DNA from: Pseudomonas sp. MYb327
GTDB taxonomy: Bacteria; Pseudomonadota; Gammaproteobacteria; Pseudomonadales; Pseudomonadaceae
Direction: 5' to 3'
Assembly (NCBI RefSeq): GCF_040438925.1
Contig: NZ_CP159258.1
Coordinates: 5,603,001-5,667,000, forward strand
DNA length: 64,000 nucleotides
Under the pieces are notes generated by a model. It was not told where the DNA came from, did no database searches, and saw nothing but the letters and a program-made list of their open reading frames with translations. Positions 26,168-33,798 of this stretch are shown one piece after another. The position numbers were made by a program, and so were the translations under genes. Position 1 is the first letter of the stretch; the number at the start of each line of letters is the position of its first letter.

Positions 26168-27387
26168 TGAGCGACATTATCCGCCGCGACCCGCGCGCCG
26201 AATGGATCGCCCGCAACCGTCTGCATCCGCTGCACGCGGCCATGCAACCGGCGCAGCACAGCTGGATGGGACCGAATGGCGTCATCCGCAAGAACCCCCA
26301 TGGGATTGGTTTTATCGGTCCCGACGGCATCAAGCGCATTGACCGCAGTGGCGCTCAACAGGGTGGGGCGACCAAACGCTCGGCCGCCGTTGAAGTGCAA
26401 TTGCCGCTGCATCAAGTGCCTACACCGGCCTTCTACATCAGCGTCGTTCCGGACATGGTCGGTGGCCGCTTGAGCAGCCACGATCGCGACCTGTTGGGCC
26501 TGGCTCATCAATTGGCCGGCAACGACGGAGCGGTGTTGGCCGTGGTCTTCGGTGAACACAAAGAGAGCGCCTTCGCGACCGCTGGTGTCGACCGCTTGCT
26601 GGTGCTGGAAGGCGACGAGTTCAGTGGTTATGCACCGGAACAACGGGTACAGGGCCTGCGGGCTGTGGATAACCAGTTCAGTCCGCGTCATTGGTTGCTG
26701 CCGGACAGCCGCACCGGTGGCGGCGAACTCGGTCGACGCTTTGCCGCAGCGCTGGGCGAGCGCCCGGCAACGCGGGTCTGGCAGGTCAAGGATCAGGAAT
26801 GCATCGGCCGTGCGGGTGCCGGTTTGCAAGACCTTGCACGTCCGGTTGCACGCTTGATTCTGGCCGCCGTCGAATGTGCCGAACCAGTCAGCGAAACCCG
26901 ACACGAAGCCTTGCCCGTGGAGTTATCCACAACCGTCGCGCGCAGTTTGTCGCGCATCGAAGATCTGGGCGCGGTGGCGGTGGACCCGGCGGCGATTCCG
27001 ATGGCCGAAGCCGAGTTCATTTTTTCCGGCGGCAACGGGGTCAAGGATTGGGATTTGTTCCACCAGACCGCTGCAGCGTTGGGCGCCACCGAAGGCGCGT
27101 CCCGTGTGGCAGTGGACGATGGCTTCATGGCCCGCGACCGTCAGGTCGGCGCGTCCGGCACCTGGGTCACCGCACGGGTCTATGTTGCGGTGGGGATTTC
27201 CGGGGCGATCCAGCACCTGCAAGGCATCGGTGCCTGCGACAAGGTGGTGGCGATCAACCTTGATCCTGGCTGCGACATGATCAAACGGGCCGACCTGTCG
27301 GTGATTGGCGAAAGCGCCGAGGTTCTTCAAGCCTTGATCGATGCGGTGGCGGCTTACCGCAACGACGCCAAGCGTGATGCGGCTTAA
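26167..27387 (+). CDS. etfA: Electron transfer flavoprotein, alpha subunit (FixB-like)
   Basis: A 406-residue ETF alpha. The C-terminal FAD-binding domain is clear (VDDGFMARDRQVGASGTWV, then VAVGISGAIQHLQGI and NLDPGCDMIKRADL). The N-terminus is longer than in housekeeping EtfA (about 310), with about 70 extra residues that include a basic segment MSDIIRRDPRAEWIARN. It overlaps dgcB by one base and precedes etfB by 15 bp, so it probably takes electrons from the methylamine dehydrogenases of this locus rather than from fatty-acid oxidation. Two perfect DnaA-box 9-mers fall inside the gene. Confidence 0.92.
   Translation: MSDIIRRDPRAEWIARNRLHPLHAAMQPAQHSWMGPNGVIRKNPHGIGFIGPDGIKRIDRSGAQQGGATKRSAAVEVQLPLHQVPTPAFYISVVPDMVGGRLSSHDRDLLGLAHQLAGNDGAVLAVVFGEHKESAFATAGVDRLLVLEGDEFSGYAPEQRVQGLRAVDNQFSPRHWLLPDSRTGGGELGRRFAAALGERPATRVWQVKDQECIGRAGAGLQDLARPVARLILAAVECAEPVSETRHEALPVELSTTVARSLSRIEDLGAVAVDPAAIPMAEAEFIFSGGNGVKDWDLFHQTAAALGATEGASRVAVDDGFMARDRQVGASGTWVTARVYVAVGISGAIQHLQGIGACDKVVAINLDPGCDMIKRADLSVIGESAEVLQALIDAVAAYRNDAKRDAA
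26664..26672 (-). other. Perfect DnaA box within etfA
   Basis: TGTGGATAA on the plus strand equals TTATCCACA on the minus strand. It encodes the segment VDN in etfA, so it may be incidental. See the DnaA-box cluster at 30.2-30.8 kb. Confidence 0.6.
26933..26941 (+). other. Perfect DnaA box within etfA (opposite orientation)
   Basis: TTATCCACA on the plus strand encodes part of ELSTT. It is the second box within 270 bp. Confidence 0.6.
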
Positions 27388-27402
27388 GGGAAGGAAAGGG
27401 TT

Positions 27403-28173
27403 ATGAGCACGAAAATCATCAGCCTGGTGTCCATCGGCGCCCACCCGACCTCCGGCCGGCCTCGTCGCGCGGAACAGGATGCGCGGGCAGTGGAACTGGG
27501 TCTGCAACTGGCTGGGGATAACTTGCAGGTGCTGCATGCCGGCGATGTCGCCGAGCCTGCGTTGCGCGCTTATCTGGGCATGGGGCTTGAGCAGTTGCAC
27601 GTGCTGGAACAACCGCAGGGCGCCGATGCGCTACCGGCGCTCACTGCTTATTTGCGCGACGCCGGGGCGCAGGTGGTGCTGACTGGCAGCCAGGCGGAAA
27701 CCGGCGAAGGCTCGGGCATGTTGCCGTTCCTGCTCGCCGAGGGCCTCGGTTGGCCGCTGGTGGTGGGGCTGGCGCAGGTCGAATCCATCGATGGCGGTTC
27801 TGCGCTGGTACTGCAAGCGTTGCCTCGTGGTCAGCGTCGTCGCTTGAAGGTTCGTTTGCCGTTCCTGGCGACTGTGGATAACGCAGCGCCCAAGCCGCGA
27901 CAGAGCGCCTACGGCCCGGCCCGGCGCGGGGTGTTGCAGGCCGATGAAGTGGAAATCGTCGACGATGAACTGCTGGCGGTCGCCACGCTGCAACCGGCCA
28001 AGCCACGGCCTAAACGCCTGAAAGTGATCAAGGCCAAGAGCGGCGCCGACCGCATGAAAGCCGCAACAGCGAAGGCCAGCGGTGGCGGTGGGCAAGTGCT
28101 CAAGGGCGTGACGGCGCAGGCGGGGGCCGAAGCCATCCTCAAGTTGCTCATCGAAGAAGGCGTGGTCCGCTAA
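27403..28173 (+). CDS. etfB: Electron transfer flavoprotein, beta subunit (FixA-like)
   Basis: A 256-residue ETF beta, partner of the preceding EtfA. The AMP/flavin-binding strand region is recognisable (VVLTGSQAETGEGSGMLPFLLAEGLGWPLV). The sequence near residues 175-200 (KPRPKRLKVIKAKS) is basic. It diverges from housekeeping EtfB more than EtfA does from its own counterpart. As the last gene of the dimethylglycine operon it is followed by a REPIN. A perfect DnaA box lies inside it at 27873-27881. Confidence 0.88.
   Translation: MSTKIISLVSIGAHPTSGRPRRAEQDARAVELGLQLAGDNLQVLHAGDVAEPALRAYLGMGLEQLHVLEQPQGADALPALTAYLRDAGAQVVLTGSQAETGEGSGMLPFLLAEGLGWPLVVGLAQVESIDGGSALVLQALPRGQRRRLKVRLPFLATVDNAAPKPRQSAYGPARRGVLQADEVEIVDDELLAVATLQPAKPRPKRLKVIKAKSGADRMKAATAKASGGGGQVLKGVTAQAGAEAILKLLIEEGVVR
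27873..27881 (-). other. Perfect DnaA box within etfB
   Basis: TGTGGATAA, the third perfect DnaA 9-mer in 1.2 kb. It encodes VDN, as does the first box in etfA, so amino-acid constraint may explain it. Confidence 0.6.
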
Positions 28174-28196
28174 ACGCTCATCCGCACAAATCTAAA

Positions 28197-28287
28197 TGTG
28201 GGAGCTTGCCTGCTCGCGATGACGGTGTGTCAGTCGATATATACGAGGCTGATACACCGCCATCGTGAGCAGGCTCGTTCCCACAGG
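28197..28287. repeat. REPIN downstream of etfB
   Basis: Arms TGTGGGAGCTTGCCTGCTCGCGAT and CATCGTGAGCAGGCTCGTTC. This belongs to the TGCTCGCGA subtype rather than the GCTGGCGAT subtype found at most other gaps. Confidence 0.88.
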
Positions 28288-28297
28288 GGGAAAAACA

Positions 28298-28864
28298 ATG
28301 GCAGTTGAATTTCGTTCTGCGGTACGCGCGGATGCGCGAGAGATTGCGCGCTTGTTCCAGATTTCATCAGAGGGCGCTTCGGATTACATCTGGAGCCAGA
28401 TAGCTGAACCCGGCCAGGATCTGTTGGACGTCGGGGCTCTGCGTTACGCCCGTGACGGTGTGGATTTCTCCTGGCAAAACTGCCTGATTGCCGAGTCGCA
28501 TGGGCAGGTCGTCGGCATGATGCACAGCTATGTTATGCGTCATGATCCATTCGCTGCACCGGTGACTGATCCGGTGCTGGCGCCCTACGCCACCATGGAA
28601 ATCCCCGACACCCTCTACATTTCCAGCCTGGCGCTGCATGAGGATTGGCGCAATCAGGGGCTGGGCAAGGTGTTCCTTGCTTACGGCTATGACCGTGCCA
28701 ATCAGCTCGGGCTCAATGGCCTGAGCCTGATCGACTACGCCGCCAACACCGGCGCCCGGCGTTTCTATGAGCGCCACGGCTTCCGTATTGTGGATACCTG
28801 TCAGATCACGCCGCATCCGATGATTCGGGTCACGGGGGAAGCCTATTTGATGTATCGGCCTTAG
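28298..28864 (+). CDS. GNAT family N-acetyltransferase
   Basis: A 188-residue GNAT protein. The acetyl-CoA loop is visible as HEDWRNQGLGKVFLAYG (R/Q-x2-G-x-G pattern) preceded by the strand YISSLAL. The C-terminal YAANTGARRFYERHGF is the usual GNAT motif B. The start at 28298 has GGGGG 7 bases upstream; the in-frame ATG at 28265 lies inside the REPIN and is rejected. It is monocistronic between the etf operon and the protease-like gene. Substrate unknown. Confidence 0.9.
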   Translation: MAVEFRSAVRADAREIARLFQISSEGASDYIWSQIAEPGQDLLDVGALRYARDGVDFSWQNCLIAESHGQVVGMMHSYVMRHDPFAAPVTDPVLAPYATMEIPDTLYISSLALHEDWRNQGLGKVFLAYGYDRANQLGLNGLSLIDYAANTGARRFYERHGFRIVDTCQITPHPMIRVTGEAYLMYRP

Positions 28865-28993
28865 GGCCTGATCACCTCTCGCGACATGCCCTTGGCTGCT
28901 ACATTTTTACTGTGCGCTGTTGAGGGTGCAGCATCCGGTATTCCTGGTTTCAGCGCTTGATCATAAAACCTGGTTTTTATGAATGGGCAGGCT

Positions 28994-30199
28994 ATGAAGC
29001 CTTTAAAGCTGTCGCTACTGCTTCTTGTCGGGACGTTGCTCGCATCGACGGGAATGCTGGCCGCACCTCGCTCGAGCAAGTCTGAGCTGCGCCCGGACAT
29101 TGATCCGAACTTCGATCAGTGGCTGGTCTCGGAGCAAGGGGTGAATGCTTCCCTGGGGCAAATGCGTCAGCGCTGCGACAGGGTTTTGGATGCCGAGAAA
29201 AACCTTAATTGTTCAGTGTCCGTCATTGCCCGCATGTTCGAGGACAAAGCCGCCAATCAGTTGCCCGATTACTTTCTTGCAATCAAGCGTAAGCACGCCC
29301 GGGCCATAGAGGCTAACCAAGAGCTGAAAGTGCTGTTCTCAATGTTCGGCGACCAGTCTCTTTCGACACTCAGAGAGACTGGCGATTTCTCGGTCAAAAA
29401 GATCCAGCGGCGCGAAGTGCTCGTCATCCATCCCTACGCCACTGATTTTTTCATTGCCGAAGAGGTCCTTCCGTTCATTGATGTCAGCGCAGCCAATGGT
29501 CATTCGGCGCGCTTCGTCCTCGACACCGGCGCCCCGCAAACCCGGGTGAATTACGAAACGGCGAAGCTGATGGGGATCAAGTTGCTGACCGACTCCCACT
29601 ACGCCTACAGCACGTTCTATGGCGAGAAAGAGTTGACCGCACGCCTGGGGATTCTTGATTCCATCCAGATAGGAGGGAGCGAGTTCCGGAATGTGCTGGT
29701 GTTTGTCAGTGATCGGGACAACCTGCTGGGGCTCGATCTGATCAGCAAGTTGGGGCGGCTGAAAATTACCCGCAAAACCCTGGTGTTCAATCCCGCGCCT
29801 GCAACCCGATGTGATTCACCGATTGCCTACACCCGCATGGACATCAACCAACGGCTGACGATCGCTGTACGGCTCGATAACAGGGCCACGCTGGCGATTG
29901 TGGATACCGGGAACGTTGATTACCTGACATCCGCGTCACCGGGCGATCAAGTCAACGTTGTCACAGGCAACTCACCGATCAACATGGCGCAGCAGCGCTA
30001 CCAAACCTTCAAGGGCGTTTTGAGTCTGCCGGGTGGAACCACGGCGATCACCTACAAGTTTTATCCTCGCTTCACCATTCCGCCGTCGTGGGTAATGGGC
30101 CGGTACGTGCCTTCAATCCTGCTGGGGTGGAGCGCGTTCGAGGACTTTGAGTTGGAGCTGGATATCGATGCCGGAAAATCCTGCTTGAATAAGGTTTGA
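28994..30199 (+). CDS. Periplasmic retropepsin-like aspartic protease with two DTG motifs
   Basis: A 401-residue exported protein. The signal peptide begins MKPLKLSLLLLVGTLLAST and ends near LAA/PRS. Two aspartyl protease-type motifs are visible: FVLDTGAPQT with Asp177 and AIVDTGNVDY with Asp304, each followed by hydrophobic strands and a psi-loop-like ending (NLLGLDLISKLGR, SILLGWSAFEDFELE). Retroviral-type proteases carry one motif per chain and dimerise; two motifs in one chain suggest an internal pseudo-dimer, if both are active. The start at 28994 has GGCAGG just upstream, the ATG at 28979 has none. No operon partner. Substrate unknown. Confidence 0.8.
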   Translation: MKPLKLSLLLLVGTLLASTGMLAAPRSSKSELRPDIDPNFDQWLVSEQGVNASLGQMRQRCDRVLDAEKNLNCSVSVIARMFEDKAANQLPDYFLAIKRKHARAIEANQELKVLFSMFGDQSLSTLRETGDFSVKKIQRREVLVIHPYATDFFIAEEVLPFIDVSAANGHSARFVLDTGAPQTRVNYETAKLMGIKLLTDSHYAYSTFYGEKELTARLGILDSIQIGGSEFRNVLVFVSDRDNLLGLDLISKLGRLKITRKTLVFNPAPATRCDSPIAYTRMDINQRLTIAVRLDNRATLAIVDTGNVDYLTSASPGDQVNVVTGNSPINMAQQRYQTFKGVLSLPGGTTAITYKFYPRFTIPPSWVMGRYVPSILLGWSAFEDFELELDIDAGKSCLNKV

Positions 30200-30221
30200 T
30201 CGAATTCCGCGTTTCCCAAGC

Positions 30222-30790
30222 TGTTTACCCACAATCCCTGTTAGCGCTTCTGTGGATAACATGTTCGCCCCTCGCTGCGACCCATACAGACCGCGGCCTG
30301 TAAGCCTCAGATCAAAAAACAACCAACATAAGTTGCGGTTTTCCAACGCTTTTTCCTGGAGATACGAGGGTTCGCAAACCTATAGTTGCCCCCAATCTCT
30401 GTTGGCGCTTCTGTGGATAAGATGTTCGCTTACTGCTACAGGCCTTATAAAACGTGGCTTTCGAGCGCCTGGCTAAAAAATGATCAAAGTTGTGTTTTTA
30501 ACCGTCAAACCCTCCGCAAACCCAGAAAATTCGCGGCTTTCACCGGTTTTCCACAGAGGTTCTAAAGTTGTACCCAAAGTCTGTTGGCGCTTCTGTGGAT
30601 AAGGTGTTCGCGATCCTCTGCAGGCCACGTAAATCGTGAGTTGTACGGGGTTGATCAATAAATGATCAGGTGCTGATGAAAACCAGGGTTATGGATAAGT
30701 CACGGATTTTCTTCGGTTTATGTCGAGAAAGTTTCCAGGGTTTCCACAGTTGTCCCCATTAGCTGTGGGTGGAGGTGTGGATAACTTGTT
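30222..30790. repeat. Tandem degenerate repeats (161-182 bp) with perfect DnaA boxes
   Basis: Perfect TGTGGATAA 9-mers start at 30251, 30412, 30594 and 30776, all on the same strand, with spacings of 161, 182 and 182 bp. Three units share CTGTT(A/G)GCGCTTC before the box and TGTTCGC after it. Each unit also has an A-rich segment with ATCAA about 60-80 bp downstream of the box, and a TTTCCAC or GTTG-CCCC element before the next. One-mismatch boxes occur at 30547 (TTTTCCACA) and 30690 (TATGGATAA). It resembles a DnaA-titration site; no dnaA, dnaN or rpmH gene is near, so it is unlikely to be the chromosomal origin. Confidence 0.8.
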
Positions 30791-30902
30791 TGCGGAAGGC
30801 TGGGAGGCACGAGGGGCATAGCGCGGAACGGAATAGGTCATATTTCGTACAGCTCTAAGGCTGCGGGGGACTTAGATGGGGATGTAGTGCGAGGAACGAC
30901 GC

Positions 30903-30994
30903 TATCGCGAGCAAGCTTGCTCCTACAATGGGTCTGAGGTGTACACACATTTCGTGAACGACCCGGACCTGTAGGAGCAAGCTTGCTCGCGATG
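30903..30994. repeat. Outward-facing REP pair next to gbcA
   Basis: ATCGCGAGCAAGCTTGCTCC and GTAGGAGCAAGCTTGCTCGC arms are separated by about 45 bp. It ends 10 bp before the gbcA stop codon. Confidence 0.88.
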
Positions 30995-31003
30995 CTTTTG
31001 ACC

Positions 31004-32299
31004 TTAGCCTTGAACCGGAACGCCTTTAAGGTAAGGCGCAGGCTCAGCTCCGAGGTTGTTCAATAGGCGCTCGCTGTACCAGTCCACAAAGTTCACCACA
31101 CCAAACTCATAGGTCTTGGAGTAAGGCCCAGGCTGGTACGCAGTGGAGTTGATGCCGCGCTGGTTCTCTTCGGCCAGGCGGCGGTCCTGGTCGTTGGTGG
31201 CGTCCCAGACCTGGCGCATGCGTTCCACGTCGTAGTCCACGCCTTCGACCGCGTCCTTGTGGACGATCCACTTGGTAGTGACCATGGTTTCCTGAGCGCT
31301 GATCGGCCACACGGTGAACACGATGATGTGGTCGCCCATGCAGTGGTTCCACGAGTGCGGCAGGTGCAGGATGCGCATCGACCCCAGGTCCGGGTTCTTG
31401 ATGCGGCCCATGAGCTTGGCGCAGCCCTGTTTGCCGTCCAGGGTCATCGACACGGTGCCCTTGAGCAGCGGCATGCGCACGATGCGGTTACGCAGACCGA
31501 AACTGGCGTGGGCGTAAGGGATTTTCTCGGCTTCCCAGGCTGCGGCAGAGGCGGCGACGTGGTCTTTGAACGCCTGGTCGGCGCGCGGGTCGGTGACGTC
31601 GTCCCATTCCAGCAGGGTTTTCAACAGTTCCGGGTGCGACGCGTTGCAGTGGTAGCACTCGCGGTTGTTTTCCAGCACCAGTTTCCAGTTGGCCTTTTCC
31701 ATCAAGGTGGTGGTAATCGCCACCTTGGTGTTTTCCATGTCGTACGGTTCCATGTAATGGCTGAGCGTCGACAGGAAATCATCGATCGCCGGCGGGTTCT
31801 CCGCCAGGCTGATGAAGATGTAGCCGCCGGCGGTCTTCACGTTCACCGGTTTGAGGCCGTACTGCTTCATGTCGAAGTCGGCGCCCATTTCGGTGCCGGC
31901 GAACAGCAGGCGACCGTCGAGTTCGTAGGTCCACTGGTGGTAGTGGCAGACCAGTTTGGCGACCTTGCCTTTTTCGCTGGTGCACAGGCGCGAGCCACGG
32001 TGCCGGCAGACGTTGTGGAATGCATGCACCACGCCTTCGGCGCCACGGATCACGATGATCGGGTTCTTGCCCACTTGCAGCGTCAGGTAGTTGCCCTTGG
32101 TCGGGATCTCGCAGGTCATTCCGGCGATCAACCACTCTTTCTGAAAGATTTCCTGCATGTCGATATCAAACAGGCGCTCGTCCGAGTAAAACGGCTGCGG
32201 CAGCGAGAACGTGCGCTCGCGCTCTTGCAGCATCTGCGCGGTGGCCTTGCGTGCGGGTTCCAGCGGATCGCCCAGGCTCAGGGTAGTAGTGACGTCCAT
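31004..32299 (-). CDS. gbcA: Glycine betaine monooxygenase, Rieske oxygenase subunit
   Basis: A 431-residue ring-hydroxylating-type oxygenase that removes one methyl of glycine betaine as formaldehyde, giving dimethylglycine. The Rieske [2Fe-2S] ligands are Cys98 and His100 (NVCRHRG) and Cys118 and His121 (VCHYHQW). The mononuclear iron segment NRECYHCNASHPEL gives His217 and His222, with Glu214 at the usual acidic bridging position. It works with the reductase GbcB, which is divergent across a 281-bp gap. Length matches the characterised Pseudomonas protein. Confidence 0.97.
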   Translation of the reverse strand: MDVTTTLSLGDPLEPARKATAQMLQERERTFSLPQPFYSDERLFDIDMQEIFQKEWLIAGMTCEIPTKGNYLTLQVGKNPIIVIRGAEGVVHAFHNVCRHRGSRLCTSEKGKVAKLVCHYHQWTYELDGRLLFAGTEMGADFDMKQYGLKPVNVKTAGGYIFISLAENPPAIDDFLSTLSHYMEPYDMENTKVAITTTLMEKANWKLVLENNRECYHCNASHPELLKTLLEWDDVTDPRADQAFKDHVAASAAAWEAEKIPYAHASFGLRNRIVRMPLLKGTVSMTLDGKQGCAKLMGRIKNPDLGSMRILHLPHSWNHCMGDHIIVFTVWPISAQETMVTTKWIVHKDAVEGVDYDVERMRQVWDATNDQDRRLAEENQRGINSTAYQPGPYSKTYEFGVVNFVDWYSERLLNNLGAEPAPYLKGVPVQG

Positions 32300-32580
32300 C
32301 GTTTAATCCTCAAGGCCATTCTGTGTGGCCGGCGAAAGTGGCTACGGTTGTGCGACGCAAGACAAAAAACAGCAGTTATCTGTTGAGGCGAGTGTGGGGC
32401 CGGCGCTGGCCAGAACCTTATCCATGGGCGACATGGTGCAATCTGTTCCCGACGCGCAAGCCCCGGTAGTTGGGGGCTGGTCGCGATAAGCATGTGAATG
32501 TCGCAGATAGGTAAATGGGCGGTTCGCGCTATACGCAGAATCGCCAACATGAAGGCCGACAGTCGGCCGTGGAGATCAGC
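32300..32580. promoter_or_regulatory. gbcA-gbcB divergent promoter region
   Basis: 281 bp without genes or REP elements separate the two subunit genes, which must be induced together. It contains the shared motif at 32499-32508 and a TGGTCGCGATAAGC segment about 18 bp upstream of it. Promoter boxes were not assigned. Confidence 0.65.
32499..32508 (+). promoter_or_regulatory. Candidate GbdR-type motif in the gbcA/gbcB promoter region
   Basis: TGTCGCAGAT, identical to the 10-mer upstream of the dimethylglycine operon and, inverted, beside the BetI operator. It lies 73 bp upstream of the gbcB start. gbcA and gbcB are known GbdR targets; the site assignment is inference. Confidence 0.45.
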
Positions 32581-33681
32581 ATGTCCAACAGCTTCCTGAA
32601 CCCGGTAACCACCCAGACCTGGGCCAATGGTCGGCACATCGTCCGTTGCGTCAAAGTCATCCAGGAAACCTGGGATGTGCGCACCTTCTGCTTCATGGCC
32701 GACCAGCCGATCATGTTCTTTTTCAAGCCGGGGCAGTTCGTCACCCTGGAGCTGGAAATCGAAGGCCAGCCGATCATGCGTTCATACACCATTTCCAGCT
32801 CGCCGTCGGTGCCGTACAGCTTTTCGGTGACCATCAAGCGGGTCCCGGGCGGCCGGGTTTCCAACTGGCTGCACGACACCCTGCACGAAGGTCAGGAGCT
32901 GGCGGTGCACGGCCCGGTCGGGTTGTTCAACGCCATGGATTTCACCGCGCCGAAGGTCCTTTACCTCAGCGGTGGTGTCGGGATCACGCCGGTCATGTCC
33001 ATGGCGCGCTGGTTCTACGACACCAACGGCAACGTCGACATGGTGTTTATCCACAGCGCCCGTTCGCCCAAGGACATCATTTACCACCGCGAACTCGAAC
33101 ACATGGCGTCGCGGATCGACAACTTCAGCCTGCACCTGATTTGCGAGAAGCATGGCCTGGGCGAACCGTGGGCCGGTTATCGCGGTTACCTGAACCACAA
33201 GATGCTGGAACTGATGGCGCCGGACTTCCTCGAGCGCGAAGTGTTCTGCTGCGGCCCGACGCCATACATGAACGCGGTCAAGCGCCTGCTGGAGAACGCT
33301 GGCTTCGACATGAAGCGTTATCACGAAGAGTCGTTTGGTGCGACGCCGCCAGAAGCACGCGCCGATGCCGTGGAACAAGCCGAACAAGCCGCCGAGGCGC
33401 CGGAAGTCGATGCGGCGGACCTGCATCAAGTCGAGTTCATCGCTTCCGGCAAAAGCATTCGCGTGGCGCCGGGCGAGACCGTTCACGCGGCGGCATCCAA
33501 GGCCGGTCTGCTGATCCCGAAAGCCTGCGGCATGGGCATCTGCGGCACCTGTAAGGTGCTGAAGCTGGGCGGCGAAGTGGAGATGGAACACAACGGCGGG
33601 ATCACCGAAGAAGACGAAGCCGAAGGGTACATCCTGTCGTGCTGCAGCGTGCCGAAGGGCGACGTGCGTATCGATTTCTAA
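32581..33681 (+). CDS. gbcB: Glycine betaine monooxygenase, ferredoxin reductase subunit
   Basis: A 366-residue reductase that supplies electrons from NAD(P)H to GbcA. Order of domains: an FAD-binding barrel with RSYT at 67-70, an NAD(P)-binding domain with GGVGITPVMSM (131-141) and CCGPTPYM (223-230), an Ala/Glu-rich linker (about 255-280), and a plant-type [2Fe-2S] ferredoxin domain with Cys316, Cys321, Cys324 (CGMGICGTC) and Cys354. The start at 32581 has GGAG 9 bases upstream; the extension to 32515 does not. A perfect DnaA box lies within the gene at 33047-33055. Confidence 0.96.
   Translation: MSNSFLNPVTTQTWANGRHIVRCVKVIQETWDVRTFCFMADQPIMFFFKPGQFVTLELEIEGQPIMRSYTISSSPSVPYSFSVTIKRVPGGRVSNWLHDTLHEGQELAVHGPVGLFNAMDFTAPKVLYLSGGVGITPVMSMARWFYDTNGNVDMVFIHSARSPKDIIYHRELEHMASRIDNFSLHLICEKHGLGEPWAGYRGYLNHKMLELMAPDFLEREVFCCGPTPYMNAVKRLLENAGFDMKRYHEESFGATPPEARADAVEQAEQAAEAPEVDAADLHQVEFIASGKSIRVAPGETVHAAASKAGLLIPKACGMGICGTCKVLKLGGEVEMEHNGGITEEDEAEGYILSCCSVPKGDVRIDF
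33047..33055 (+). other. Perfect DnaA box within gbcB
   Basis: TTATCCACA encodes part of FIHSA. It is the eighth perfect box between 26.6 and 33.1 kb. Confidence 0.55.
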
Positions 33682-33697
33682 ACAACGCCAAACAACC

Positions 33698-33789
33698 TGT
33701 GGGAGCGAGCCTGCTCGCGGTTGCGGTGGTTCAGCCAACATTGATGTTGAGTCTGATTCCTTCATCGCAAGCAGGCTCGCTGCCACAGG
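33698..33789. repeat. REPIN between gbcB and the SDR gene
   Basis: Arms TGTGGGAGCGAGCCTGCTCGCGG and ATCGCAAGCAGGCTCGCTGCC. TGCTCGCGA subtype; it lies at a convergent gene junction. Confidence 0.9.
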
Positions 33790-33798
33790 TGCTGTGTT

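Larger units (their letters stand above)
30200..31003. other. Non-coding tract with DnaA-box repeat array (804 bp)
   Basis: The left 590 bp consist of degenerate tandem repeats, each with a perfect DnaA box. The next 100 bp hold nothing recognisable, and the right end is a REPIN. No open frame with a ribosome site was found. Confidence 0.8.

Noticed and set aside
30222..30790. Chromosomal origin oriC
   Set aside because: DnaA boxes are present but dnaA, dnaN, rpmH and an obvious DNA-unwinding A/T-rich 13-mer region are not, and the gene context is the betaine locus, which lies away from oriC in other pseudomonads.
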